A stretch of DNA of 23,041 nt from an uncultured Bacilli bacterium (GTDB lineage Bacteria; Bacillota_I; Bacilli_A; RF39; UBA660): positions 1 through 23,041 of the forward strand of contig CANQYF010000009.1 in NCBI GenBank assembly GCA_947628075.1, given 5' to 3'. The notes under the pieces were generated by a model. It did no database searches and was not told the DNA's origin. It saw only the letters and a list, made by a program, of their open reading frames with translations. A program made the position numbers and the translations under genes. Of this stretch, positions 1-7,380 are shown one piece after another. Position 1 is the first letter of the stretch. Every line of letters begins with the position of its first letter.

Positions 1-1450
1 GTATTGATGACAAACCACTAAACATATTTGACATATCTTCTACCTTGTTAGTAACAAATTTTGATAAATCTAATTTTTGTAACAAACTCATTCCCCCAAA
101 CATACCTGACATATTTATAACATTTCCTGTATAAAAACTACTCACGTCTAATTCGGTAAGTGAATTCATTTCGCCAAACATATTGGACATATCTGTTACG
201 TTGCCGGTATTAAAATTTGATAAATCAAGTTTTGCTACATTCTTATCACCCATAAATATATTCCTCATGGTTGTTGCATTTTTTGTATTGAAATTTGAAA
301 CATTTAAAGAAACTACATCTAATGCAGAAAATATGGGAGTGTTTCCGCCCATTGTCCTCATTTGTTCGGTATGCCAATTACCATAATCTACACTTATTAA
401 ATGCCCAGATGTGTGATTACAATTGGTAAGCCCCGTTATAATATCAGTACGGAAATTGTTATAATCAATTGTTTGTAAACCTGTCATTCCTTGATAAGCA
501 TAATACATATTTGTTGCATAAATTACTGTTCCGATTTTAGAGCCAATATATAAATTATAAAATTGGGCTTCTTCTTCATCTGCCTCTTTTGGTATTTCTT
601 TTAACCATCCTATTATACTTCCAGCTGGTGATTGATGTTCTTTAGTACCTATATTAGTTAAATCTACTGGCTCTTCAACTGCATTACTTAAATCTATATA
701 ATTCACAAAATAAATGTTTTTAATATCGGTTATATGTCCCATTTTGTATCCAATTCCATTTACCCAATTGAAACCAGTTAAATAAACAGCCTTTTCTCCA
801 GTTAATTCACATTTTAAATCTGTTGTATCTATATCTATGTTAATATCTTTTTCTGATAGATAACTTTGATCTTCGTCTCTATTAGTAAATTCTATATATG
901 TTTCAATGCTTTTACTATTATTACCGACGATATCTAAACTTATTGGTATTGTTATTTCATTTTTTTCTTTTAATGTAGATAAATCAATAACTTGGTGATT
1001 AACTCCCCATCTTATGAATACTTTTAAATCTCCTTCTTGAAGAAAACCTAATATACTATTTGCACTATTATCAACAGTAATTGTAACACTTGCTGTACAT
1101 CTATAAATATTATCGTCTTTCTTTGAGTTTGTTAATGTTATTATTCCTATATCATGAAACCCTTCACTTTTTGTTTTAACATAGTTTTCTTCATCATCGG
1201 CATAGATTGTTCCTAATCTATTTTGACTCATCGCTGCTGCATCCACATTTAAGTTTAATTTCTCGGTTGGGTTTTGAATACTGGCTATAGCTACTCCCTC
1301 TGTACTTCCTGTAATAATAGTTTTATTATATTCTGAAGAATCTACTTCAACTGCAAAATAAGCATATGATGCCCCAATTAATAATACTAACAAAAATAAT
1401 ATTCCTATTATTAATTTTATATCGATTGTCTTCTTCTTTTCTTTTGCCAT
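1..1450 (-). CDS. BspA-like (DUF285) surface protein, C-terminus beyond window
   Basis: The frame is open from an ATG at 1450 to the window edge, giving 483 visible residues. The N-terminus is a lysine-rich stretch followed by one hydrophobic segment (about residues 13-29) ending in GASYAYF, a pattern common in TasA/camelysin-like secreted proteins and in membrane-anchored proteins of gut Bacilli. A beta-type region follows (about 30-210). The end shows BspA/DUF285 repeats of about 22-24 residues with the pattern LDxSNFxTxxVxxMxxMF. The BspA family consists of leucine-rich-repeat-like surface proteins that in some bacteria bind host proteins; the role here is unknown. No sortase motif can be judged because the end is missing. 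It is closely related to the partial gene at the other end of the window (shared motifs such as NIYFVNYID and SPAGS.IGWL). It has its own promoter with a poly-G spacer and lies after the rpsR terminator. Confidence 0.85.
   Translation of the reverse strand, partial: MAKEKKKTIDIKLIIGILFLLVLLIGASYAYFAVEVDSSEYNKTIITGSTEGVAIASIQNPTEKLNLNVDAAAMSQNRLGTIYADDEENYVKTKSEGFHDIGIITLTNSKKDDNIYRCTASVTITVDNSANSILGFLQEGDLKVFIRWGVNHQVIDLSTLKEKNEITIPISLDIVGNNSKSIETYIEFTNRDEDQSYLSEKDINIDIDTTDLKCELTGEKAVYLTGFNWVNGIGYKMGHITDIKNIYFVNYIDLSNAVEEPVDLTNIGTKEHQSPAGSIIGWLKEIPKEADEEEAQFYNLYIGSKIGTVIYATNMYYAYQGMTGLQTIDYNNFRTDIITGLTNCNHTSGHLISVDYGNWHTEQMRTMGGNTPIFSALDVVSLNVSNFNTKNATTMRNIFMGDKNVAKLDLSNFNTGNVTDMSNMFGEMNSLTELDVSSFYTGNVINMSGMFGGMSLLQKLDLSKFVTNKVEDMSNMFSGLSSI
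660..745 (-). repeat. Direct repeat copy 1 inside the BspA-like paralogues
   Basis: This 86-nt segment matches 22838-22923 at about 80 of 86 positions by eye, including an identical 36-nt stretch. Homology continues less strictly on both sides. It encodes the conserved region around MGH.TDIKNIYFVNYID and EEPVDLTN. Confidence 0.85.
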
Positions 1451-1496
1451 CTATTCTCAACTTCTTTATTTACTATTATTTCTTATTTATAATTTC

Positions 1497-1527
1497 ATTA
1501 TACCACATACACCCCCCCCCTAGGCAA
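1497..1527 (-). promoter_or_regulatory. Promoter of the first BspA-like gene with a 9-G tract in its spacer
   Basis: On the minus strand a TTGCCT -35-like hexamer (1522-1527) and a perfect TATAAT -10 (1497-1502) are separated by 19 bp. Nine of those bp are an uninterrupted G run (C run on plus, 1512-1520). The optimal spacer is 17 bp, so the length of this tract would set promoter strength. The predicted start near 1490 leaves a 5' UTR of about 40 nt. Hexamers and tract are seen directly; activity is inferred. Confidence 0.6.
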
Positions 1528-1560
1528 GTGTAAAAAAAGATAACAAACAAACATTTGGGT

Positions 1561-1590
1561 AAAAAAAAATAGAATTCAATGAATTCTATT
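1561..1590 (-). terminator. Rho-independent terminator after rpsR
   Basis: A perfect 10-bp stem (1568-1577 with 1581-1590) and a 3-nt loop are followed on the minus strand by an uninterrupted T run. The stem includes the rpsR stop codon. It closes the ychF/rpsF-ssb-rpsR region and isolates the BspA-like gene downstream. Confidence 0.85.
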
Positions 1591-1801
1591 TTACATATGG
1601 TATTAATGCCATAAATCTTGCATATTTAATTTGTTCTGCAATATGTCTTTGATGTTTTGCGCATGCACCAGTTACACGACGAGGAAGAATTTTTCCTTTC
1701 TCGTTTATATATTTATTAATAATCATTACATCTTTATAATCTACACTTTTACCAGCGCACATTTGACATATTTTCTTTTTCTTACGATAAAATTCTGCCA
1801 T
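1586..1801 (-). CDS. rpsR: 30S ribosomal protein bS18
   Basis: This 71-residue protein begins MAEFYRKKKK, has the CxxC pair (CQMC), and contains the S18 core (DYKDV...IPRRVTGACAKHQR-like region and IAEQIKYARFMALIPY). S18 binds S6 on the platform of the small subunit. A longer reading from 1837 is possible but would overlap the end of ssb. A strong GGAGG site lies just before the ATG at 1801, which decides the start. Length is normal for the family (about 70-80). It is the last gene of the rpsF-ssb-rpsR operon, 16 nt after ssb, and ends in a terminator that overlaps its stop codon. Confidence 0.96.
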   Translation of the reverse strand: MAEFYRKKKKICQMCAGKSVDYKDVMIINKYINEKGKILPRRVTGACAKHQRHIAEQIKYARFMALIPYVK

Positions 1802-1817
1802 TATTTTTCCTCCTTTA

Positions 1818-2288
1818 TTAGAATGGTAAATCATCACTGCTTAAAGTAATTTCTTCGCCAAAGCTTTTAAAAGGATCTTCTGTTAAATCAGCTGTTTCCA
1901 TTGGCATATCACTAGCTAATTCTTCTTGTGGATAGTTAGATTCTTCTCTACTACTAGATGTTTCACCAGCTGATTTACTACTTAAGAAATTAACTGCTTC
2001 ACATACAACTTCAGTTGAATATCTTTTGCTACCATCTTGAGCATCATAACTGCTAGTTCTAATTCTACCTTCAGCAGATACTAAAGAGCCTTTATGACAA
2101 TATTTTGATATATTATCTGCTTGTCTACCCCACGCACTACAATTGATAAAATCCGTTCCTCTTTCACCATTTTTATTGGTAAAATTTTGAGAAACCGCAA
2201 TTGTAAATCTTGTTACGGCCATGCCACCGGGAGTTGTTCTTAACTCTGGATCCCTTGTTAGTCTTCCTACTAATAATACTTTATTCAT
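1818..2288 (-). CDS. ssb: Single-stranded DNA-binding protein
   Basis: This 156-residue protein has an N-terminal OB-fold (about 1-105: MNKVLLVGRLTRDPELR, then FINCSAWGRQADN, then GSLVSAEGRI). A flexible acidic linker follows, then the diagnostic C-terminal tip DDLPF that recruits replication and repair partners. SSB coats single-stranded DNA at forks. It lies between rpsF and rpsR, the standard Bacillota arrangement, with only 3 nt between the rpsF stop and its start. The upstream site (GAAAGTGAG) is weaker than those of its neighbours, so translational coupling to rpsF is plausible. Confidence 0.97.
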   Translation of the reverse strand: MNKVLLVGRLTRDPELRTTPGGMAVTRFTIAVSQNFTNKNGERGTDFINCSAWGRQADNISKYCHKGSLVSAEGRIRTSSYDAQDGSKRYSTEVVCEAVNFLSSKSAGETSSSREESNYPQEELASDMPMETADLTEDPFKSFGEEITLSSDDLPF

Positions 2289-2291
2289 GAC

Positions 2292-2582
2292 TTACTCACT
2301 TTCTTTTTTTAATATTAAATGTCTTAAAATGTTTTCATTAATTCTAAGCTTACGATCAAATTCACGAATTACTTCATGAGTAGCTTCAACATTCATTAAA
2401 TAATAGAAACCACTTACCTCTTTATTGATTGGATAAGCTAATTTCTTTCTACCCATATCTTTGAATTCGATAACTTTTGATTTATTGTCAGTTATTAATT
2501 TTTGTACTTCTTTAGTTATATTACCTAAAGATGCTTCATCTAAAGTTGCCTTAACAATAAACATAATTTCATATTTAGTCAT
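2292..2582 (-). CDS. rpsF: 30S ribosomal protein bS6
   Basis: This 96-residue protein reads MTKYEIMFIVKATLDE at the start and contains GRKKLAYPINKEVSGFYYLMN, the S6 signature region. S6 pairs with S18 on the 30S platform. Two consecutive ATG codons exist (2585 and 2582). The second lies 7 nt after the AGGAGG core and is preferred; the first would be only 4 nt away. It is the first gene of the rpsF-ssb-rpsR operon, preceded by a consensus promoter and a leader of about 60 nt with two hairpins. Confidence 0.96.
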   Translation of the reverse strand: MTKYEIMFIVKATLDEASLGNITKEVQKLITDNKSKVIEFKDMGRKKLAYPINKEVSGFYYLMNVEATHEVIREFDRKLRINENILRHLILKKESE

Positions 2583-2644
2583 CATTCCACCTCCTTATGG
2601 TCTTTTGGCTTTCTTTAAGAAAGCAAGGAGTAATAAATTACTCG
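2583..2644 (-). promoter_or_regulatory. Structured 5' leader of the rpsF operon
   Basis: The predicted mRNA leader contains two perfect hairpins: 2628-2643 (GAGTAA / TTACTC, 4-nt loop) and 2608-2624 (GCTTTC / GAAAGC, 5-nt loop), then the AGGAGG site. Bacterial rpsF operons often carry an autoregulatory S6:S18-binding leader. I did not see that leader's typical CCG box, so the assignment to that family is tentative; the hairpins themselves are seen directly. Confidence 0.4.
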
Positions 2645-2650
2645 TGTATT

Positions 2651-2679
2651 AGTATATCAAAAATGAAAATAAATGTAAA
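2651..2679 (-). promoter_or_regulatory. Sigma-A-type promoter of rpsF-ssb-rpsR
   Basis: TTTACA (2674-2679) and TATACT (2651-2656) are spaced by exactly 17 bp on the minus strand. Transcription would start near 2644, just before the first leader hairpin. It lies in the 147-bp gap after ychF, so the ribosomal operon need not depend on read-through. Confidence 0.7.
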
Positions 2680-2732
2680 TATTTATCGATATATTTATTT
2701 ATATTAAAAATGCCTATAAAATATGATATATA

Positions 2733-3833
2733 CTAAACATTAAATCTAAAATAAACTATATCGCCATCTTGCATTAAATAATCTTTACCTTCTAAGCGAA
2801 GACGGCCATTTTCTTTAACTTTTAATTCACTACCTTCTTTTTCTAAATCATCAAAACTCATAACTTCTGCTTTAATGAATCCTTTTTCAAAATCACTATG
2901 AATAATACCGGCACACTTAGGAGCTTTCATTCCTTTTTTAAAGGTCCATGCCCGACATTCATCAGCACCAGCCGTAAAGAAAGTAGCTAATCCTAATAAG
3001 TCATATGTAGCAAAAATTAATTTATCAAGACCACTATTGGTAATACCAACTTCCTTTAAAAAAGCTTGTCTTTCTTCATCTTGATACATGGCTAATTCAC
3101 TTTCTAATTTAGCACACATTACAACCACGCCCGCATTTTCCTTTTCTGCATATTCTTTTAATTTTAAAGAATAGTCATTATCGCCAACAGAGGCAGAAAT
3201 TTCATCAACATTTGCCACATATATTACTTTTTTACTTGTTAAAAAGTTAAAATTTTTAATTATTAATAAATCTTCTTCATCAAAATCTAATAATCTAATA
3301 GGAATACTTTTTTCTAATGCATCTTTTATTTTTCTTAAAATATTTACTTCTTTAATTGCTTCTTTATCTTTAGTTGTTTCCGCCTTTTTTTCAATTTTAC
3401 CTAACCTATTTATAACTATATCTAAATCCGCTAAAATAAGTTCTGTATTAATAATTTCAATATCCCTTATTGGATCTGTTTTTCCTTCAACATGGGTAAT
3501 ATTTTCATCATCAAAACATCGAACTACCTCAACTATAGCATCTACTTCTCTTATGTGGGCTAAAAATTTATTACCCAATCCTTCACCTTTACTAGCTCCA
3601 CTTACTAAACCTGCTATATCAATAAATTCAAAAGTGTTTGGTACAATACTTTTAGGTTGATATAAATTAACTAAATAATCTAATCTTGTATCTGGAATAG
3701 TTACAACACCAACATTTGGTTCAATTGTAGCAAAAGGATAATTAGCAGCTAAAATATGTTTTTTACATATTGCATTAAATAATGTTGATTTTCCTACATT
3801 AGGAAGACCAACTATACCAGCTTTTAAAGCCAA
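2733..3833 (-). CDS. ychF: YchF/Obg-type redox-regulated ATPase
   Basis: This 366-residue protein matches the YchF family (YyaF in Bacillus) in length and order. The N-terminus MALKAGIVGLPNVGKST carries the G1/Walker A loop, then NYPFATIEPNVG, and the G3-like region DIAGLVSGASKGEGLGNKFL. A helical middle part and a C-terminal TGS domain (KGMKAPKCAGIIHSDFEKGF, ending DGDIVYFRFNV) follow. The family binds ATP in preference to GTP and associates with ribosomes. The start codon is TTG at 3833, supported by a well-placed GAGGTG site and by the conserved N-terminus beginning exactly there. It lies 15 nt after the AbgT-family gene and directly upstream of rpsF, as in Bacillus. Confidence 0.96.
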   Translation of the reverse strand: MALKAGIVGLPNVGKSTLFNAICKKHILAANYPFATIEPNVGVVTIPDTRLDYLVNLYQPKSIVPNTFEFIDIAGLVSGASKGEGLGNKFLAHIREVDAIVEVVRCFDDENITHVEGKTDPIRDIEIINTELILADLDIVINRLGKIEKKAETTKDKEAIKEVNILRKIKDALEKSIPIRLLDFDEEDLLIIKNFNFLTSKKVIYVANVDEISASVGDNDYSLKLKEYAEKENAGVVVMCAKLESELAMYQDEERQAFLKEVGITNSGLDKLIFATYDLLGLATFFTAGADECRAWTFKKGMKAPKCAGIIHSDFEKGFIKAEVMSFDDLEKEGSELKVKENGRLRLEGKDYLMQDGDIVYFRFNV

Positions 3834-3848
3834 TTGTTATCACCTCTC

Positions 3849-5393
3849 TTATGTTAAAATTGGAAATGCCGAAATTCCGATTGGAATATTTATTATATAC
3901 CAAACTATTCCTAATGTTAATAACGTAATTCCTACTAAAAAGGCATAAGGTAATTGATATCTTATAGAATCAATTAATCTTACTTTTTCTTTTCCTTGAT
4001 TATATTTTTCTAAAAAAGCTAAATAAACTATGAAATAAGCAAGTAAAGGGGTTAAATTCATTGTACTAGTTTCTGCAAATCTAAATATAATTTGCGCAAA
4101 TTCAGGAGTTATTTCGGAACGCATCATTAAGGGAACAATTGATGTCGATAAAATTGACCATTTTAAAGTACTTGAAGGAATAAATATATTACTAATTGTT
4201 GTTCCTACAAAAACTAAAATAATAAGGGCCAAACCTTTAAATCCACTATTGCCGATTAAATTACCAATACTAGATACAACAACATTACCAATATTAGTTT
4301 TATTAAAAATACTTATGAATAATGAAGCTAAGAATATCATTACTAACATATTACCAATTTCATCTAATGAATGACCTAAATTATCACAGAAGTCTTTATG
4401 ATTTTTTATTGTTTTAACACCAATTCCATAAAATAAACCTAAAATAATAAATAAAATTGTAACTATAAAGACAAAACCATTACTAAAAAATGAATTAACA
4501 CTAAAAAGTTTATCTATATAATAAGTTTGCGTATTATCAAGTAAAGCTCCACTTAATGGTAAACCAGGTATGATACTATAAATAAATAAAATTAAATAAA
4601 TAAATGCACTAGTACAAGCATATACCATGCCTTTTTGTTCATCTTTAGTAACTATATCTTCTTCTAATTCACTTTCCGTAAATTCATATTTTGGTAATTT
4701 CTTGGCAATAATATTTTCGGTAACAATTGTTATTATATAAGTTACTAATAATACAGCAACTGTAGTAATAATAACAAAAGATAAATTGCTAATACTATAA
4801 CCAGCATTTAGAGTTTGAGCAGCTAAAGTAGTATTATTAAGTAAACTAGAATCAATACTTGTAAATATCATATTAATACCACTACCTAAGGATAAAGCAG
4901 CAAAAGAGGCAATAATTCCTATTTGTGGGTTTCTTTTACCATAATAAAAAAGTAAAGCTCCTAAAGGTATAAAAATTAAATATGATAAATCACCAAAAAC
5001 ACTAGATAAAACACAAAGTAAAACAAAAATAAAGGTAACCGTTTTTTTCTTTAACTTCTTAGTTGTTAAAGTAATTGCTGTTTGTAAAAAACCACTTTTA
5101 TCCATAATACTTATACCCATTAATAAAATAATTAAATTAGATAAAACTGTAAAATTAGCAAAATTAGATACCGTATTGGCAAAAATATATTTGATACCAC
5201 TCAAACTAAATAGTGATGTCACTACTTCTGTAATGGGATTTAATTCTAATGTAACACTATTAACAGTATAATAAGTACTTTGAACATCAATTACATGTAA
5301 TATTCCACTTATTACAATAATTAATAAAGTAAGTATTACATAACTCATAAGGGGATGTAATGTACTTTTATTTTTCTTCTTTAATTTCGTCAT
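3849..5393 (-). CDS. AbgT-family transporter
   Basis: This 514-residue integral membrane protein has about 11-12 hydrophobic segments. The C-terminal half carries AbgT-like motifs: FIPSSTLKWSILSTSIVPLMM and the PEFAQIIFRFAETSTMNLTPLLAYF region. Family members import p-aminobenzoyl-glutamate (AbgT) or export sulfonamides and related compounds (MtrF, YdaH); the substrate here cannot be decided. The start at 5393 has an AAGGTGA site 8-9 nt upstream. The gene overlaps the DUF951 gene by 26 nt and precedes ychF by 15 nt, so it is co-transcribed with the parAB region. Its presence between yyzM and ychF departs from the Bacillus order and might link it to folate metabolism, but that is inference. 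Confidence 0.82.
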   Translation of the reverse strand: MTKLKKKNKSTLHPLMSYVILTLLIIVISGILHVIDVQSTYYTVNSVTLELNPITEVVTSLFSLSGIKYIFANTVSNFANFTVLSNLIILLMGISIMDKSGFLQTAITLTTKKLKKKTVTFIFVLLCVLSSVFGDLSYLIFIPLGALLFYYGKRNPQIGIIASFAALSLGSGINMIFTSIDSSLLNNTTLAAQTLNAGYSISNLSFVIITTVAVLLVTYIITIVTENIIAKKLPKYEFTESELEEDIVTKDEQKGMVYACTSAFIYLILFIYSIIPGLPLSGALLDNTQTYYIDKLFSVNSFFSNGFVFIVTILFIILGLFYGIGVKTIKNHKDFCDNLGHSLDEIGNMLVMIFLASLFISIFNKTNIGNVVVSSIGNLIGNSGFKGLALIILVFVGTTISNIFIPSSTLKWSILSTSIVPLMMRSEITPEFAQIIFRFAETSTMNLTPLLAYFIVYLAFLEKYNQGKEKVRLIDSIRYQLPYAFLVGITLLTLGIVWYIINIPIGISAFPILT

Positions 5394-5574
5394 TTTTTAT
5401 CACCTTTTTTAGTTTCTTTTGAAATTCTAATCTATCCATCATAATTTCTCTTCCACAATTTAAACACTTGAGTTTAATATCAACCCCTACTCTGGTAATT
5501 AACCAATTATTTTCACCACAAGCGTGATTTTTTTTCATAATAACTTGATCATTTAAACTAAATGATTTATCCAT
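5368..5574 (-). CDS. yyzM: DUF951 family protein (YyzM-like)
   Basis: This small 68-residue protein has the DUF951 core: MKKNHACGENNWLITRVGVDIKLKCLNC-type sequence with Cys residues in CGENNW and CLNCG, then the basic RLEFQKKLKK end. The two Cys regions suggest metal binding, but the function is unknown. It is encoded beside parB and near ychF as in Bacillus, where yyzM lies between spo0J and yyaF. A GAGGAAG site inside the end of parB supports the ATG at 5574; the family core could also begin at the internal MKKNHACG. Its 3' end overlaps the AbgT-family start by 26 nt. Confidence 0.85.
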   Translation of the reverse strand: MDKSFSLNDQVIMKKNHACGENNWLITRVGVDIKLKCLNCGREIMMDRLEFQKKLKKVIKNDEIKEEK

Positions 5575-5576
5575 TT

Positions 5577-6458
5577 TTAATCTTCCTCAATTTGGACATT
5601 TAAAATGTCCATAATTCTTTCTAAATCTTTTAAAGAATCAAATGTAATTTCTATTTTATTTTTATGAATCTTTACTTTATTTCCTATTTTATCACTTATT
5701 ATATTTTCATAAATATGATATTTTGGATCAGTTGGTTTTATTGCTATTGGTTTTCTTTTAACTATATCTTTATTATTTACAATTTGTTCTATGTCACGAA
5801 CATTTAAATTTTCGTTAATTATTCTTTTAGCTAATTCTTCTATTTGATTTACATCTTCTAGTTTACTTAATGCTCTCGCATGAGATGCAGTTATTTCTTT
5901 ATTTATTAACATTTTTTGAACATCTTCTGGTAACTTTAATAAACCTAAAAGATTTGTAATATAACTACGACTTTTACCAAATTTAATAGCAAATTCTTCT
6001 TGCGTAAAACCTCTTAAATTTATTATGTTTAAAACACTTTTTGCTTCATCAATTGGATTTAAATCTTCTCTTTGAATATTTTCAATTAATGCGATTTCCA
6101 TCATTTCTTGATCAGTAAAATCTTTAATAATGGCTGGCACTTGTTTTAACCCTGCAAGCCGAGATGCTCTACATCTTCGTTCACCAGCGATTAATTCATA
6201 ACCTTTAATACTTTTTTTAACAATTACCGGTTGAACAACACCATATTCTTTAATAGAGGCCGCTAGTTCTTTTAAAGATTCATCTGAAAAAGTCTTTCTT
6301 GGTTGGTAAGGATTACTTCTAATTTCATCTAAATTTAACATTGTTACATCATTTTTATTTTCTTTTACAATTTCTTTTTCAAAATTTTCAAAGTCAATAA
6401 CATTGTTGGTAAATAATTGCTCTAATCCTCTTCCTAAAGCTTTTTTCTTTGGTTCCAT
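5577..6458 (-). CDS. parB: Chromosome partitioning protein ParB/Spo0J
   Basis: This 293-residue protein has the usual KKALGRGLEQLF N-terminus that contacts ParA. The ParB nuclease-like/CTPase domain follows, with NPYQPRKTF and the GERRCRA motif (about 92-98), and ENIQREDLNP. A helix-turn-helix (FTQEEFAIKFGKSRSYITN) for parS binding and a C-terminal dimerisation region complete it. ParB loads at parS, spreads as a CTP clamp and organises the origin region. It lies 16 nt after parA with a good AGGAAGTG site. Length is normal. No parS site was seen in the window. Confidence 0.97.
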   Translation of the reverse strand: MEPKKKALGRGLEQLFTNNVIDFENFEKEIVKENKNDVTMLNLDEIRSNPYQPRKTFSDESLKELAASIKEYGVVQPVIVKKSIKGYELIAGERRCRASRLAGLKQVPAIIKDFTDQEMMEIALIENIQREDLNPIDEAKSVLNIINLRGFTQEEFAIKFGKSRSYITNLLGLLKLPEDVQKMLINKEITASHARALSKLEDVNQIEELAKRIINENLNVRDIEQIVNNKDIVKRKPIAIKPTDPKYHIYENIISDKIGNKVKIHKNKIEITFDSLKDLERIMDILNVQIEED

Positions 6459-6474
6459 TAATTATTCACTTCCT

Positions 6475-7260
6475 TTAATTTTCATCTCTATTTATAACTT
6501 CTAATGCTAAATTATGATAAGCTTCTGTTGCTCTGCTAGTTGGATCGTATTCATTTATTGGTTTACCATGAGAAGGTGCCTCAACTAGTCTTACGAGTCT
6601 TGGTATTATAGTATTAAATACTTTATCTTTAAAATACTTCCTAATTTCTTCAATTACTTCTAAACCAATATTAGTTCTACCATCTAACATGGTAAGTAAT
6701 ACTCCTTCAATTCTTAAATTAGGATTCATTCCTGATTGTACCATTATAATGGAATTTAATAATTGCGTAATACCATCAAGAGCAAAAAATTCACATTGAA
6801 CAGGTATTATTACTGAATCACTTGCTACTAATGCATTCATTGTTCCTAATTCTAGGGATGGCTGACAATCAATAATAATATAATCAAAAATATGTCTTAT
6901 CTCATTAATTGCATTTTTTAACTGCTCGTTTTGTTTAAAATTTTGATCTTCTAACATTTTTCTTATAAATTCAACACCCACACCAGCTAAATTTAATGTA
7001 GATGGAATGATTGCTAAATTTTCAAATTTAGTTTTTATAATTGCTTCTTCAATATTACATCTTCCGGTAATAACTTCATATATATCATGTTCAAAATCAT
7101 TTGAATTAAGTCCTAATCCAGTAGTGGCATTACTTTGTGGGTCTAAATCAATAAGCAATACACTTTTGCCTTCTTTTCCTAATGCCGCTGCTAGATTAAT
7201 ACTTGTTGTGGTTTTGCCAACTCCACCTTTTTGATTAACTAAAGAAATAACTTTTGCCAT
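6475..7260 (-). CDS. parA: Chromosome partitioning ATPase ParA/Soj
   Basis: This 261-residue protein has a deviant Walker A loop KGGVGKTTT near the N-terminus, the A' motif LLIDLDPQSNAT, and the Walker B-like region YIIIDCQPSLELGTMNAL. Soj is a DNA-binding ATPase that works with ParB in origin segregation and influences DnaA. The start at 7260 has a GAGGTG site. It is the first gene of the parA-parB-DUF951-AbgT-ychF run. The promoter must lie in the 118-bp gap to the MMPL gene; TATTAT-like sequences are present there but no clear -35/-10 pair. Confidence 0.97.
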   Translation of the reverse strand: MAKVISLVNQKGGVGKTTTSINLAAALGKEGKSVLLIDLDPQSNATTGLGLNSNDFEHDIYEVITGRCNIEEAIIKTKFENLAIIPSTLNLAGVGVEFIRKMLEDQNFKQNEQLKNAINEIRHIFDYIIIDCQPSLELGTMNALVASDSVIIPVQCEFFALDGITQLLNSIIMVQSGMNPNLRIEGVLLTMLDGRTNIGLEVIEEIRKYFKDKVFNTIIPRLVRLVEAPSHGKPINEYDPTSRATEAYHNLALEVINRDEN

Positions 7261-7351
7261 AACACACCTCTTAATTTTATTTCCACGTAATAATATTTTA
7301 ACATATAATATTAATTTAAGGTAGAAAAAAAGAAAGAAATTTTAAACATTT

Positions 7352-7380
7352 AAAAAGCAACAATAAATAATGATATTGTT
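7352..7380 (-). terminator. Probable terminator after the MMPL gene
   Basis: The 7-bp stem AACAATA/TATTGTT (7374-7380 with 7359-7365) overlaps the stop codon and is followed by GCTTTTT on the minus strand. The stem is A+T only and the T run short, so it is probably weak. Confidence 0.45.

Noticed and set aside
7261..7320. A parS-like site (ATTTCCACGTAATAAT) before parA
   Set aside because: Only the CACGT core and a few flanking bases match the 16-bp parS consensus (about 9 of 16), and the arms are not symmetric. No better match was noticed elsewhere in the window.
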